A DNA stretch of 64,000 nucleotides, from contig NZ_SNWR01000001.1 of the NCBI RefSeq assembly GCF_004362215.1, forward strand, positions 868,001 to 932,000. The letters run 5' to 3'. The position numbers were made by a program, and so were the translations under genes. Source of the DNA: Paractinoplanes brasiliensis (GTDB lineage: Bacteria > Actinomycetota > Actinomycetes > Mycobacteriales > Micromonosporaceae). Below the pieces are notes generated by a model, which was not told where the DNA came from, did no database searches, and saw nothing but the letters and a program-made list of their open reading frames with translations. Below, one piece after another: positions 55,145 through 63,296 of the stretch. Position 1 is the first letter of the stretch; each line of letters opens with the position of its first letter.

Positions 55145-56068
55145 ATGCGTACCAAAATCTGGATCCCGCACAAGGCCGGGTTACCCTACTTCGACGCCGT
55201 GGCCGCCGATGTCGCGATCGAAGTGGCGGACGACCCGGCCACGTTGCCGTCGGACCCGGACGGCGTCGAGTTCTGGGTCCCGACCTTCCTCGGCCAGCCC
55301 GACCTGCGCGGCCTGCTCCCCGTGCTGCCCGACTTACGCGTGATCCAGCTACCCAGCGCCGGTTCCGACGCCTGGAGCGAGGTCATCCCGCCCGGTGTAG
55401 TTCTGACCGACGCGCGCGGACTGCACGATGCGGCCACCTCCGAATGGGTGATGTCGGCCATTCTGGCCAGCCTGCGGTCGTTTCCGGCGTTTCATCGCGC
55501 TCAGCAGGCCCATGAATGGGCCCACGACCGCCTGACGCCGACCCGGGAGTTGCGGGGGCGGCGAGTGCTCGTCGTCGGCGCCGGCAACATCGGCACCGCG
55601 CTGGCCCACCGGCTCGCCCCCTTCGACGTCGATCTCACGCTCGTCGCCCGTACGGCCCGGCCCGAGCAGGCCATCCACGGCGTCGCCGAACTGCCGGAAC
55701 TCCTCCCCACCGCCGACATCGTCGTGCTGCTGGTCCCGCTCACCGAGCACACCCGGGGCCTGCTGAACGCCCGCATGCTCGCCGCTCTTCCGGACGGCGC
55801 GCTGATCGTCAACGCCGCCCGCGGCCCGGTGATCGACACCGCGGCCCTCTACGCGGAACTGGCCGGCGGGCGTCTGGAGGCCGCCCTCGACGTCACCGAT
55901 CCGGAGCCGCTGCCGCCCGGGCACCCGCTCTGGGATCTGCCGAATGTCCTGCTGACCCCCCATGTCGGCGCCATCACCGACAGCATGCGGGGGCGAGTGT
56001 ACGAGCTGGCGGCCGCCCAGGCCCGCCGCTACCTCGCAGGCGAGCCGTTGCTCAACCGCGTGGCTTGA
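55145..56068 (+). CDS. D-isomer-specific 2-hydroxyacid dehydrogenase
   Basis: 307-aa NAD(P)-dependent dehydrogenase. The nucleotide-binding Gly-rich loop is VLVVGAGNIGTALAHRL near residue 142. Catalytic residues of the family are visible: Arg in NAARGPVID, Glu in DVTDPEPLPPGHPLW and His in TPHVGAITD. The substrate side is too variable to name (glyoxylate/hydroxypyruvate or phosphoglycerate-like). It lies 93 bp after the regulator on the same strand and ends at a strong hairpin shared with the convergent hydrolase. Confidence 0.92.
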   Translation: MRTKIWIPHKAGLPYFDAVAADVAIEVADDPATLPSDPDGVEFWVPTFLGQPDLRGLLPVLPDLRVIQLPSAGSDAWSEVIPPGVVLTDARGLHDAATSEWVMSAILASLRSFPAFHRAQQAHEWAHDRLTPTRELRGRRVLVVGAGNIGTALAHRLAPFDVDLTLVARTARPEQAIHGVAELPELLPTADIVVLLVPLTEHTRGLLNARMLAALPDGALIVNAARGPVIDTAALYAELAGGRLEAALDVTDPEPLPPGHPLWDLPNVLLTPHVGAITDSMRGRVYELAAAQARRYLAGEPLLNRVA

Positions 56069-56082
56069 CCGCCCTCGTGGGC

Positions 56083-56114
56083 GGGGGCCGGCTCACGGGC
56101 GTGAGCCGGCCCCC
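56083..56114. terminator. Bidirectional hairpin between convergent genes
   Basis: A perfect 14-bp stem, GGGGGCCGGCTCAC (56083-56096) with its complement (56101-56114), around a GGGC loop, lies between the dehydrogenase stop and the hydrolase stop. Confidence 0.85.
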
Positions 56115-56129
56115 GGGGACGGGAAAGGT

Positions 56130-56828
56130 CTAGCCGGCCTTCTGGGCGGCGGTGGCGATGACGTCGGAGACGACGCCGGCCTGGGTGATGAACAGCGCGT
56201 GGCTACCCGGCACGTTGGTGATCTCGGCCCCGATCCTCTTCGCCATGTGCTGCAGCATCGCCTGGTCGAAGGCCTTGTCCTCGGTCGCGATGACCGCCCA
56301 GGACGGCTTGTCACGCCAGGCCGCGTTCTTCACCGCCGCCGAGAACACCGACATGTTGATCGGCACCTGCGAGTCGCGCAGGAAAGCGGCGTCGGCGTCG
56401 CTCACGTCGGCGGCGAAGCCGGCCTGGAACTTGTCCGGGTTGATGTAGCCGAAACCGTCCTCGCCGACGTCGATCACGAAGTCGGGGGTGGGCGCGAAGC
56501 CCTCGTACTGCTGGGCCGTGGTCTCGCCGGCGTCCGGGGCCAGCGCCGACACGTACACCAGCCCGGCCACCTTCGGGTGCACCCCGGCCTCGGTGATCAC
56601 CGTGCCACCCCACGAATGACCGACCAGGATCGTCGGCCCGTCCTGGCGGTCGAGCACACGGGTGGTCGCCGCCACGTCGTCCTCGAACGAGGTCAGCGGG
56701 TTCTGCACGATCGTGACCCGGTAACCCCTGCCCCGCAGCCGGTCGTAGACGCCGCGCCAGCCCGAACCGTCGGCGAACGCGCCGTGCACCAGCACCACAT
56801 TCTTGATCTCTTGACCGTTGTCGCTCAT
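56130..56828 (-). CDS. Alpha/beta hydrolase
   Basis: 232-aa cytosolic hydrolase. The strand VVLVHGAFADGSGWRGVYD opens the fold, the nucleophile elbow is LVGHSWGGTVI, the acid probably lies in ATEDKAFDQ and the His in VPGSHALF. This resembles small esterases of the salicylate-esterase/haloperoxidase-like group. ATG 56828 was chosen over ATG 56843 because GGGAG lies 6 nt before it. Substrate unknown. Confidence 0.88.
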   Translation of the reverse strand: MSDNGQEIKNVVLVHGAFADGSGWRGVYDRLRGRGYRVTIVQNPLTSFEDDVAATTRVLDRQDGPTILVGHSWGGTVITEAGVHPKVAGLVYVSALAPDAGETTAQQYEGFAPTPDFVIDVGEDGFGYINPDKFQAGFAADVSDADAAFLRDSQVPINMSVFSAAVKNAAWRDKPSWAVIATEDKAFDQAMLQHMAKRIGAEITNVPGSHALFITQAGVVSDVIATAAQKAG

Positions 56829-57148
56829 GAACTGCTCCCTCACTCGGCCCCGCCGTGGCGGATGATGTGACCTTCAGCGATCTGACGAGAACCATGCTGC
56901 GACCCGGGGACCGCCGGCCGAATCAGTCATTCGCCTGCCGCTCACCGGGTTCGGACCGACCAACTGATCGGCCGGACCACGCGTCCGCGCCGCCCGGCAT
57001 CCAGGCCCAAACCCCTTTCACACGCCGGTGCCGGACCTTCTCCGCCGGCCGGTTAGGTCATTCGACAGATGGCCACGGATGAACTTCGGCAGCGGCCGGA
57101 CGTCGTCACGGCCGGGGTTCCGGATTCGAGCGGGAGACGGTCCGGCAG
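56829..57148. other. Intergenic region, no gene seen
   Basis: About 320 bp between divergent genes. It should hold the hydrolase promoter. Any missing 5' part of the following SGNH hydrolase gene would be expected here, but a TGA at 57080 closes its frame. Confidence 0.5.
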
Positions 57149-58168
57149 GTGATCCGCGCGAGTGTCGGCGGCGACGCCGTACGCATCAAGCTCTCCAACG
57201 AATACACCCGGGAACCGCTCACCGTCAGCACCGTCCACCTGGCCCGGCACGTGGGTGCGGGCGCGGTCGATCCGAGCACCAACGGCCGGGTGACCTTCGG
57301 CGGGAACGACTCCGTGACCGTCGAGGCGGGCGGAACAGTCGTGAGCGACCCGATCGCGTTCCGGCTGCCGGCAGGCGGCGACCTGGCCGTCAGCGCGTAC
57401 GTCCCGCGGCGCATCGGATCGGTCACCCAGCACGGATCGGCCAACCGGGACAACTACGCGGCACCGGGGAACCAGAGCACAAAGGATTCCCTGTCCGGAG
57501 TGCGTAGCTTCTACAACTACTCGTTCCTGGCCGGCGTGGACGTCCGGAACCCGGCGGCCGAGGGCGCGGTCGTCGCCCTCGGGGCCTCGATCACGGACGG
57601 CTACGACTCGACCTGGAACGAGAACCGGGGCTGGCCAGACCTGCTCGCGCGCCGGCTGGCCGGGGGCGGCCGGCCCGTCGGGGTCCTCAACGCCGGGATC
57701 AGCGGCAACTCGCTGCTCAACGACGGGGTGGGGCCGAGCGGGCTCAACCGGCTCGATCGCGACGGGCTGACTCCGGCCGGCGTCCGCTGGGTGATCGTGG
57801 CCGACCTGGGCCTCAACGACCTCGGTGGGGCCGACGCCGGCACGGGCGACCGGTTAATCGCCGGGCTGCGTCAGCTGATCGAGCGCAGCCACTCCGCACG
57901 GGTCAAGGTCGTGTGCACGACCCTGCCACCGTACGGGGGCTCGGAGAGCTTCAGCAGCGTGGGCGAGGCGGGCCGGCAGGCCTTCAACGAATTTGTCCGG
58001 TCCGGCGGCAGCGGCTGCGACGCCGCCGTCGATTTCGACGCTGCCGTCCGCGATCCCACCGCTCCGGCCCGGTGGGACGCCCGCTACGACCAGGGCGACC
58101 ATCTGCACCCCAACAACGCCGGCATGGAGGCGCTCACCACGGCGATCGGGCTCGACCAGTTGGCTTGA
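57149..58168 (+). CDS. SGNH/GDSL hydrolase, probably 5'-truncated
   Basis: 339-aa frame from GTG 57149. The catalytic blocks are GASITDGYDS (Ser), LNAGISGN (Gly), ADLGLNDLGG (Asn) and DQGDHLHPNNAG (Asp, His), so the hydrolase domain is complete. An N-terminal beta-domain (VRIKLSNEYTREPLTVSTV) precedes it, as in secreted relatives. The homologous reading extends upstream of the GTG (FERETVRQV) to a TGA at 57080, and the signal peptide and tryptophan-rich first strand expected in this family are missing. The gene has therefore probably lost its 5' end and may not be exported. Confidence 0.8.
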   Translation: MIRASVGGDAVRIKLSNEYTREPLTVSTVHLARHVGAGAVDPSTNGRVTFGGNDSVTVEAGGTVVSDPIAFRLPAGGDLAVSAYVPRRIGSVTQHGSANRDNYAAPGNQSTKDSLSGVRSFYNYSFLAGVDVRNPAAEGAVVALGASITDGYDSTWNENRGWPDLLARRLAGGGRPVGVLNAGISGNSLLNDGVGPSGLNRLDRDGLTPAGVRWVIVADLGLNDLGGADAGTGDRLIAGLRQLIERSHSARVKVVCTTLPPYGGSESFSSVGEAGRQAFNEFVRSGGSGCDAAVDFDAAVRDPTAPARWDARYDQGDHLHPNNAGMEALTTAIGLDQLA

Positions 58169-58175
58169 CCAACGC

Positions 58176-58204
58176 ACTGGCCCGGGCGAGTCGCCCGGGC
58201 CAGT
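58176..58204. terminator. Bidirectional hairpin between convergent genes
   Basis: ACTGGCCCGGGCG (58176-58188) pairs perfectly with its complement (58192-58204) around AGT. It serves the SGNH hydrolase and the crystallin-like gene. Confidence 0.85.
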
Positions 58205-58227
58205 CTCAGCTGTGCGTGGTCCTCGGA

Positions 58228-58581
58228 TCAGCAGACCTGGGCGGAGGAGATCCGGTCGTTCCACCCGTCAGCGGTCAGGTTGGACTTGTATTGGTACGCG
58301 CCCATCCGGAAGCTGTCACCGCCGAATCCCACGTGATCGAAGAAGCACCAGGAAACGCCGTTGGTGGCGATGCTGGAGATCTTGTCGTTCAGTCCCATGA
58401 CGCCGAAATCGCGGACCTCCGTGGTCGCGAAAATGTTTTTGTAGATACCCAGCCGGTTGGCGTCGGAATAAACCTCCAAGTTACGAGCATCCGGCATGGC
58501 GGAAGCGGGACTCGCCATCAGTAGCGCCCCTCCCATGACGGTTGCGGCGACAACGAGACGACCGATTCTTCCGAAACGCAT
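58228..58581 (-). CDS. Secreted beta/gamma-crystallin-like protein
   Basis: 117-aa precursor. A Sec signal peptide (RLVVAATVMGGALLMASPASA, cut after ASA) is followed by about 85 residues that contain two crystallin half-motifs, NDKISSI and NDRISSA, matching the Ca-binding N/D-N/D-x-x-S/T-S consensus. Aromatic strands such as WCFFDHVGFGGDSF fit the Greek-key pattern also seen in I36 peptidase inhibitors. ATG 58581 is used because GGGAGG lies 7-8 nt upstream. The role is extracellular: calcium binding, a protease inhibitor or an antimicrobial are all possible. Confidence 0.82.
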   Translation of the reverse strand: MRFGRIGRLVVAATVMGGALLMASPASAMPDARNLEVYSDANRLGIYKNIFATTEVRDFGVMGLNDKISSIATNGVSWCFFDHVGFGGDSFRMGAYQYKSNLTADGWNDRISSAQVC

Positions 58582-59065
58582 GAGCATACCTCCCGAGACG
58601 CCGATGGGCGCGGGTCGACCACGCCAAGCAGCGGAATGATGAATACCGGCCGCAACGACGGACCGGGCAAAGACATCTAACGGGGTCTCCCGGTCGAGCG
58701 GCAACTTGGATCCGTGTGTTCTATTCGATACCAAGAAGGAGCCGCTTGTCGTGACTGGTCGGAGCACGTTCGTACGCTATGAGCGCCGGCCCTCCGGGTT
58801 AATATTCTATTTCGCGTTGAACGCCTCGCCGTTGCCTGCGTCCCGGTGGCCGGCGGGCTGAAGAGTCCTCCGCGGAGGCCGTTTTGCTCGCTGACCCGAG
58901 AATCAGCCCGAGCCGTGTCGCAGTGGGCATGGAACTTTTTCCAGGCAGCCAACACCGCGTCGTCTCAACTGCTCAATTTCTGGAGCTTCCGGCTGGTTAC
59001 GGCCAGGATCAGCGCACCGGCTACGGGGTGTAGCACTACCGCGGCGGCGTCCACCCCGGGGCGCG
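58582..59065. other. Intergenic region, no gene seen
   Basis: Nearly 500 bp without a credible frame. It includes the promoter side of the crystallin-like gene and a perfect 12-bp palindrome CCTCCGCGGAGG (58867-58878) followed by CCGTTTTG. Some stretches are lower in GC (58790-58820). Confidence 0.5.
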
Positions 59066-59099
59066 GGCCGCTGCGGAGCCTCGATGCGCCGCAGCGGCC
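59066..59099 (-). terminator. Hairpin after the beta-propeller gene
   Basis: GGCCGCTGCGG (59066-59076) pairs perfectly with CCGCAGCGGCC (59089-59099), 18 bp past the stop codon of the minus-strand gene. Confidence 0.8.
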
Positions 59100-59116
59100 T
59101 CGCGTATGGGGCGACC

Positions 59117-60139
59117 TCAGGGCAGGCGGATGCCGACGATCTTGAAACTGGCGGCGGGATTGCCGATGTTGGCGAGGTTGTCACCGAGGTTGGCGTCGAC
59201 GACGTACAGCCGAGACCGGAAGACATCCGCCGTGCTGGCGAAGGCCGCACCCGGCACCTCGGTGATGCCGACGATCCGTCCGGCCGTCCCGCTCTTCGAA
59301 AGCTCGACCTTCACCACACCGTCATGGGTGACGACGTACAGGGTCCGTCCGAGCAGGACCAGACCGTCGGCGGAGGCCAGAGTTCCCTCGAGGTCGATCC
59401 GCCTGGCTGCGGCTGTTCCGTGTGAGGTGGCGGGGACGAGATAGAGCGCGGCGCCGCCACCCGGGGCGGTGGTCTGGTCCACGATCAGGTGCCGGCCGTC
59501 CGGGGTCGCCTCGATGCCGTTGGCGTTGATCGTACTGCCGGGCACCCAGTCACCCGTCAACGTGACCTTCCTGGGCGAACCGATCCGCCCGTCAGCCGCC
59601 ACCGGAACCCGGACGAGGGCGGCGGGTGAGGCGCTGTCGGTGAACCAGACGGCATCGCGAGTCACCTTGACGTCGTTGAGGAACCCGGCCGCCGGGAACG
59701 GCACGTCGGCCAGCAACCGGCCGGACCTGGTGTCGTACACCCGGAAGGTGCTGACGACGCCCGGCAGGGGGCCGCCCGCGCCGCCGCCGGCCACCCACAG
59801 CCGGCCGAACCGGTCGACGTCCATGCCGACCGAGATGCGACCCGCGCCGGGCGGCGTCACGAATTGCTTCGAGCGGCCCGTCCGCAGGTCGACGCGGCGG
59901 ATCGCGCCGTTGTAGATCGAGCCGGTGAAGGCCGTTGTCCCATGCACAGCGATGCCCTCGGGGGAGAACCCGTTCGGCAGGGGAAGCACTGACGGGTACA
60001 GCCGGTGGTGAAAGACAGCTCCGGTGGCCGGAGCCGACTCGGCCGACGCAGCCGGTGCACCGGGGAGTGCGGCTGACATCAGGACAGCGAACACGGGAGT
60101 CAGGGCTAGTCCCAGAGACCGGCGCATGGACTTTCGCAC
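59117..60139 (-). CDS. Secreted SMP-30/gluconolactonase-like beta-propeller
   Basis: 340-aa precursor with a Sec signal peptide (LGLALTPVFAVLMSAALPGA, then PAASA). GTG 60139 was chosen because AAGGA lies 5 nt before it; the alternative ATG 60127 has none. The mature part is a six-bladed-propeller type with repeated W/F-G and DG units (FSPEGIAVHGTTAFTGS, ISVGMDVDRFGRLWVAGG, NANGIEATPDGRHLIVDQ, ASADGLVLLGRTLYVVTH). This resembles SMP-30/strictosidine-synthase-like proteins. Enzymatic activity is unproven. Confidence 0.82.
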   Translation of the reverse strand: MRKSMRRSLGLALTPVFAVLMSAALPGAPAASAESAPATGAVFHHRLYPSVLPLPNGFSPEGIAVHGTTAFTGSIYNGAIRRVDLRTGRSKQFVTPPGAGRISVGMDVDRFGRLWVAGGGAGGPLPGVVSTFRVYDTRSGRLLADVPFPAAGFLNDVKVTRDAVWFTDSASPAALVRVPVAADGRIGSPRKVTLTGDWVPGSTINANGIEATPDGRHLIVDQTTAPGGGAALYLVPATSHGTAAARRIDLEGTLASADGLVLLGRTLYVVTHDGVVKVELSKSGTAGRIVGITEVPGAAFASTADVFRSRLYVVDANLGDNLANIGNPAASFKIVGIRLP

Positions 60140-60350
60140 GAGGATCCTTCCTCTTGGCGGAGCATGTCGGGGCGGGCAGGGGCGCGAGAGACAGGCTCTC
60201 TCAACATCGATGCAGACCCATGACTGAGCTGAAAATTCAGCATAGGACGAGTGATGAAATTTCAACAGAACAGGAGACGGAGCCGACACTGATGAACCTT
60301 CGCGCCGGACGCGAGCCGAGAAGCCTAGAGGCTGAGCTACCGTCCATCGC

Positions 60351-60531
60351 TGGCCCGACCCACTCGCGCGCCGGCTGGCCAGCGCCGGTCGCGCGGTCGG
60401 GTTGCTCAACGCCGAGACGAGCAGCAAATCGCTGCTCAACGAAGGGGTGGGCCCGAGCGGCCACAACCGCCTCGACCGCGACATGCCGACCCCGATCGGC
60501 GTCCGCTGGATAATCGTGGCCGACTTCGTCC
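60351..60531 (+). pseudogene. Relic of an SGNH hydrolase gene
   Basis: Reading from TGG 60351: WPDPLARRLASAGRAVG, LLNAETSSKSLLNEGVGPSG, HNRLDRDMPTPIGVRWIIVA. This aligns block by block with the intact hydrolase at 57.6-57.8 kb (WPDLLARRLAG, LLNDGVGPSGLNRLDRDGL, GVRWVIVADL). The upstream Ser motif and the downstream His motif are absent, so it is a 60-codon fragment. On the opposite strand, 60540-60575 reads VVDFDAAALDD, similar to AVDFDAAVRD of the same family, suggesting an inversion within the relic. Confidence 0.7.
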
Positions 60532-60618
60532 GATCCCCGTCGTCCAGGGCGGCGGCGTCGAAATCGACGACGCGCTCACGTGGGCCGCCATCGCCGAGGG
60601 GCACCCAGGTAGTACGGG

Positions 60619-60649
60619 GAGCGCCTCCCGCCCGGGGCGGGAGGCGCTC
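60619..60649 (-). terminator. Hairpin terminator of the Liv operon
   Basis: 14-bp perfect stem: GAGCGCCTCCCGCC (60619-60632) and its complement (60636-60649) around CGG, 17 bp past the stop of the substrate-binding gene. Confidence 0.88.
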
Positions 60650-60665
60650 GTAACAACGTCCGGGT

Positions 60666-61835
60666 TCAGTCGGCGAGCGTCCAGCGGCCCTGCTTCACCG
60701 TCAGGATCCCGAGGGCGGCCGGCTGCAGGCCCGAGTGCTCCTCGGCGCTGAACCGCAGCGGTCCGCTGACGCCGTCGAACTGCCCCTTCTCGAGCTCGTC
60801 CCGGAGTTTCGGCCCGTTGGCGTCGCCGCCGGCCCGGCCCACCGCGTCGGCGATCGACTGCAGGGCGTCGGCAGCGAAGGAGGCGAAGCCGGAGTAGTCG
60901 CCATTGGCCTTCCGGTAGTCCTCGACCCAGGCCTTGCGCGCCTTCCCGGCCGGCGTGCCGGTGTCGATGTCCTCGGTGGCCAGCACCTTGGGGAACACCA
61001 TGTTGGTGCCCTCGGCGGCCGCTCCGGCCCCCTTGATGAACAGCTCGGCCCCGGCCCCGGCATCCAGGTAGATCGGGCCCGGGTACCGGGCGTCCCGCAG
61101 CGCCTTGACCACGGTGCCGGCCGCCGGTGAGACAGCCCACACGACGACGGCCTCGGGCTTGCCGGCGAGGACCTTCGAGACCTGGACCGTCATGCTCGTG
61201 TCGGCTTGACCGAACTGCTCGGCGGCCACGATGCGGATCCCGGCCTTCCCGGCCGCCTCGGTGACCGAACTCTGCCCGTCCTGACCGTAGACGTTGTTGA
61301 CCGAGATGAGCCCGACCCGGCCGACGTTCTTGCGCTTCAGCTCGGCCACGATGACGTCGGCGTCCTGCGCGGGGTTGGGCGAGATCTTGAACACGTACGC
61401 CCGCTCGGCGACCGGCGTGGTCAGGGCGCTGGCCGAGGCCAGCGCGATGGCGGGCACCTTGTTCTCGGTGATGGCGGGGACGGCGGCCAGACCGCAGGCG
61501 CTGCACGCACCGACGATCAGAGCGTCCGCCTTCTCGTTCTTGATGAGCGCGTTGACATTGGTGACCGACGTGTTGTTGTCCGTCCGGTTGTCGCGCACCA
61601 CCAACTTGATCCGGCGGCCGCCGAGCGTGCCCGACTGGTTGAGCTGGGCGGCCTTGAGTTCGAGGGCCTTCTGGTAGGCCGTGCCGATCGAGGCAGTCGG
61701 CCCGGACAGCTCCAAGCTGGCACCGACGACGATCTCCTCGCCCGAGCCGGCCGGGGTCTCGTCAGCCGCACAGCCCGCCGCCGCGGCCAGGGTGGCCGCG
61801 GTCAGAGCGAGCGGCAGGAGGCCACGTAGTCGCAC
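60666..61835 (-). CDS. livK: Branched-chain amino acid ABC transporter, substrate-binding lipoprotein
   Basis: 389-aa periplasmic-type binding protein of the LivK class. A lipoprotein signal peptide ends in AAAAGC (Cys22). The type I binding-protein fold follows (VVGASLELSGPTASIGTAYQ, VNNVYGQDGQSSVTEAAGKAG with the family's VYGQ loop, YSGFASFAADALQSI). It is the last gene of the operon, 11 bp after the ATPase gene. The ligand may be an amino acid or an aromatic compound. Confidence 0.92.
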   Translation of the reverse strand: MRLRGLLPLALTAATLAAAAGCAADETPAGSGEEIVVGASLELSGPTASIGTAYQKALELKAAQLNQSGTLGGRRIKLVVRDNRTDNNTSVTNVNALIKNEKADALIVGACSACGLAAVPAITENKVPAIALASASALTTPVAERAYVFKISPNPAQDADVIVAELKRKNVGRVGLISVNNVYGQDGQSSVTEAAGKAGIRIVAAEQFGQADTSMTVQVSKVLAGKPEAVVVWAVSPAAGTVVKALRDARYPGPIYLDAGAGAELFIKGAGAAAEGTNMVFPKVLATEDIDTGTPAGKARKAWVEDYRKANGDYSGFASFAADALQSIADAVGRAGGDANGPKLRDELEKGQFDGVSGPLRFSAEEHSGLQPAALGILTVKQGRWTLAD

Positions 61836-61846
61836 TTGAGTTTCTC

Positions 61847-62590
61847 CTAATGGTGTTGTTTGCCCGGGGCAGGATGAGCCCCGAGATAGGCCGAGCGCAC
61901 GCGCGCGTCGTCGCGCAGCGTCGCGGTCGGCCCGGCGGTGATGATGTGCCCGCGGTCCAGCAGATAGCCGCGGTCCGCGAGCCGGAAGGCGACCGCTGCG
62001 TCCTGTTCGACGAGCAGGACACCGGCTTCGGCGCCGGCCAGGCCGGTGATGATGTCGCCGACCTCGGCGACGATGCGCGGGGCGAGCCCGAGGGAGGGTT
62101 CGTCGAGCAGAATGACCGACGGCGCGGACATCAGCGCCCGTCCGATCGCCAGCATCTGCTGCTCGCCGCCGGACAACGTGCCGGCCGGTTGACCACGACG
62201 CTCAGCCAGCCGGGGGAAGCGGTCGTAGGTGTCGGCCAGGCCGGCCGCGATCGCCTTGCGGGCGCGGCCATACCCACCGAGCAACAGGTTGTCGTGCACG
62301 GACATCGGGGCGAACACACGACGCCCCTCAGGCACCAGGGCCACACCGGCCCGGGTCCGCCACGGCACTGGGCGGCCGCTGATGTCCTGACCACGCAGCA
62401 GCACCCGGCCACCGGTGGGACGAACCAGGCCGGCCACCGTCTTGAGCAGCGTCGACTTGCCGGCGCCATTGCGGCCGATGAGACAGACCACCTCGCCCGC
62501 GCGCACGGTGAGGCTGACGCCGTGCAGCGCCACGATCCGTCCGTACCCGGCGACCAGCCCGGACAGCTCCAGCAGGTCAGTCCCGGACAT
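61847..62590 (-). CDS. livF: Branched-chain amino acid ABC transporter, ATP-binding protein LivF
   Basis: 247-aa ABC ATPase. Walker A is LIGRNGAGKSTLL, the signature LSGGEQQMLAIGRALM, and Walker B VILLDEPSLGL with the LivF-type LAPRIV continuation. Its ATG lies within the end of livG (14-bp overlap), so translation is coupled. Confidence 0.95.
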   Translation of the reverse strand: MSGTDLLELSGLVAGYGRIVALHGVSLTVRAGEVVCLIGRNGAGKSTLLKTVAGLVRPTGGRVLLRGQDISGRPVPWRTRAGVALVPEGRRVFAPMSVHDNLLLGGYGRARKAIAAGLADTYDRFPRLAERRGQPAGTLSGGEQQMLAIGRALMSAPSVILLDEPSLGLAPRIVAEVGDIITGLAGAEAGVLLVEQDAAVAFRLADRGYLLDRGHIITAGPTATLRDDARVRSAYLGAHPAPGKQHH

Positions 62591-63296
62591 CGTCGTCCCC
62601 CAGATAGGCCTGCCGCACCTCGGGGTCGGACGCCACCTCGGCCGGGGTGCCGTCGGCCAGCAGCCGGCCGCGGTCGAGCACCAGGACGCGATCGCTGATC
62701 CGCAGGACGCTGGGCACGTCGTGCTCGACCAGCAGCAGCGTGGTGCCGCCGTCGCGCAGCCGGCCGAACAGGGTCATGAGTTCGTCGCTCTCGCTGCCGG
62801 CCAGCCCGGCGAGCGGCTCGTCCAGCAGCACGACGCGCGGGTCGAGGGCCAGCGCGCGGGCCAGCTCGAGGCGGCGCTGCTCACCGTAGGCCAGCTCGGC
62901 CGGGTGGCGGGACTCCGTGCCGGTCAGACCGACCTCGGCGAGCAGGGTGAGCGCCCGCTGCCGGCCGTGACGCCGGGCCCCGTACGGCACCAGCAGGTGC
63001 TCCAGCACGGTGAGCGAGCCGAACAGGCGCAGATTCTGGAAGGTCCGGGTCAGCCCGGCGCGAGCGATCAGGTGCGGGGGCAGCCCGGTCAGGTCGTGAC
63101 CGTCGAGCAAAGCTCGGCCCCGGGCTGGGCGGACGACTCCGGACAGGACGTTGACGAAGGTGGTCTTGCCGGCGCCGTTGGCGCCGATCAGCCCGACCAC
63201 GCCGCCGCTGTCGTGGCGCAGGCTCACCCCGTCGAGCGCCGTCACACCACCGAAGCGCACCGTGAGGTCCTGGACCTCGAACACCGCCGGGTTCAT
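62577..63296 (-). CDS. livG: Branched-chain amino acid ABC transporter, ATP-binding protein LivG
   Basis: 239-aa ABC ATPase. Walker A is LIGANGAGKTTFVNVLSG. The signature is LAYGEQRRLELARAL (AYGEQ instead of SGGQ, typical of LivG), and Walker B is VVLLDEPLAGL. The ATG overlaps the livM stop by 4 bp. Confidence 0.95.
   Translation of the reverse strand: MNPAVFEVQDLTVRFGGVTALDGVSLRHDSGGVVGLIGANGAGKTTFVNVLSGVVRPARGRALLDGHDLTGLPPHLIARAGLTRTFQNLRLFGSLTVLEHLLVPYGARRHGRQRALTLLAEVGLTGTESRHPAELAYGEQRRLELARALALDPRVVLLDEPLAGLAGSESDELMTLFGRLRDGGTTLLLVEHDVPSVLRISDRVLVLDRGRLLADGTPAEVASDPEVRQAYLGDDDVRD

Noticed and set aside
53135..55171. 678-aa minus-strand open frame opposite the LuxR regulator
   Set aside because: Gly/Arg/Val-rich shadow; the plus strand carries Walker A/B and a helix-turn-helix.
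58790..58900. RNA gene or riboswitch upstream of the crystallin-like gene
   Set aside because: Only a simple 12-bp palindrome is visible; there is no conserved riboswitch core and no tRNA-like cloverleaf.
60400..60653. 83-aa open frame at the SGNH relic as a functional gene
   Set aside because: Only the middle of the hydrolase is present, without the Ser or His motifs, and the frame runs into the Liv terminator hairpin.
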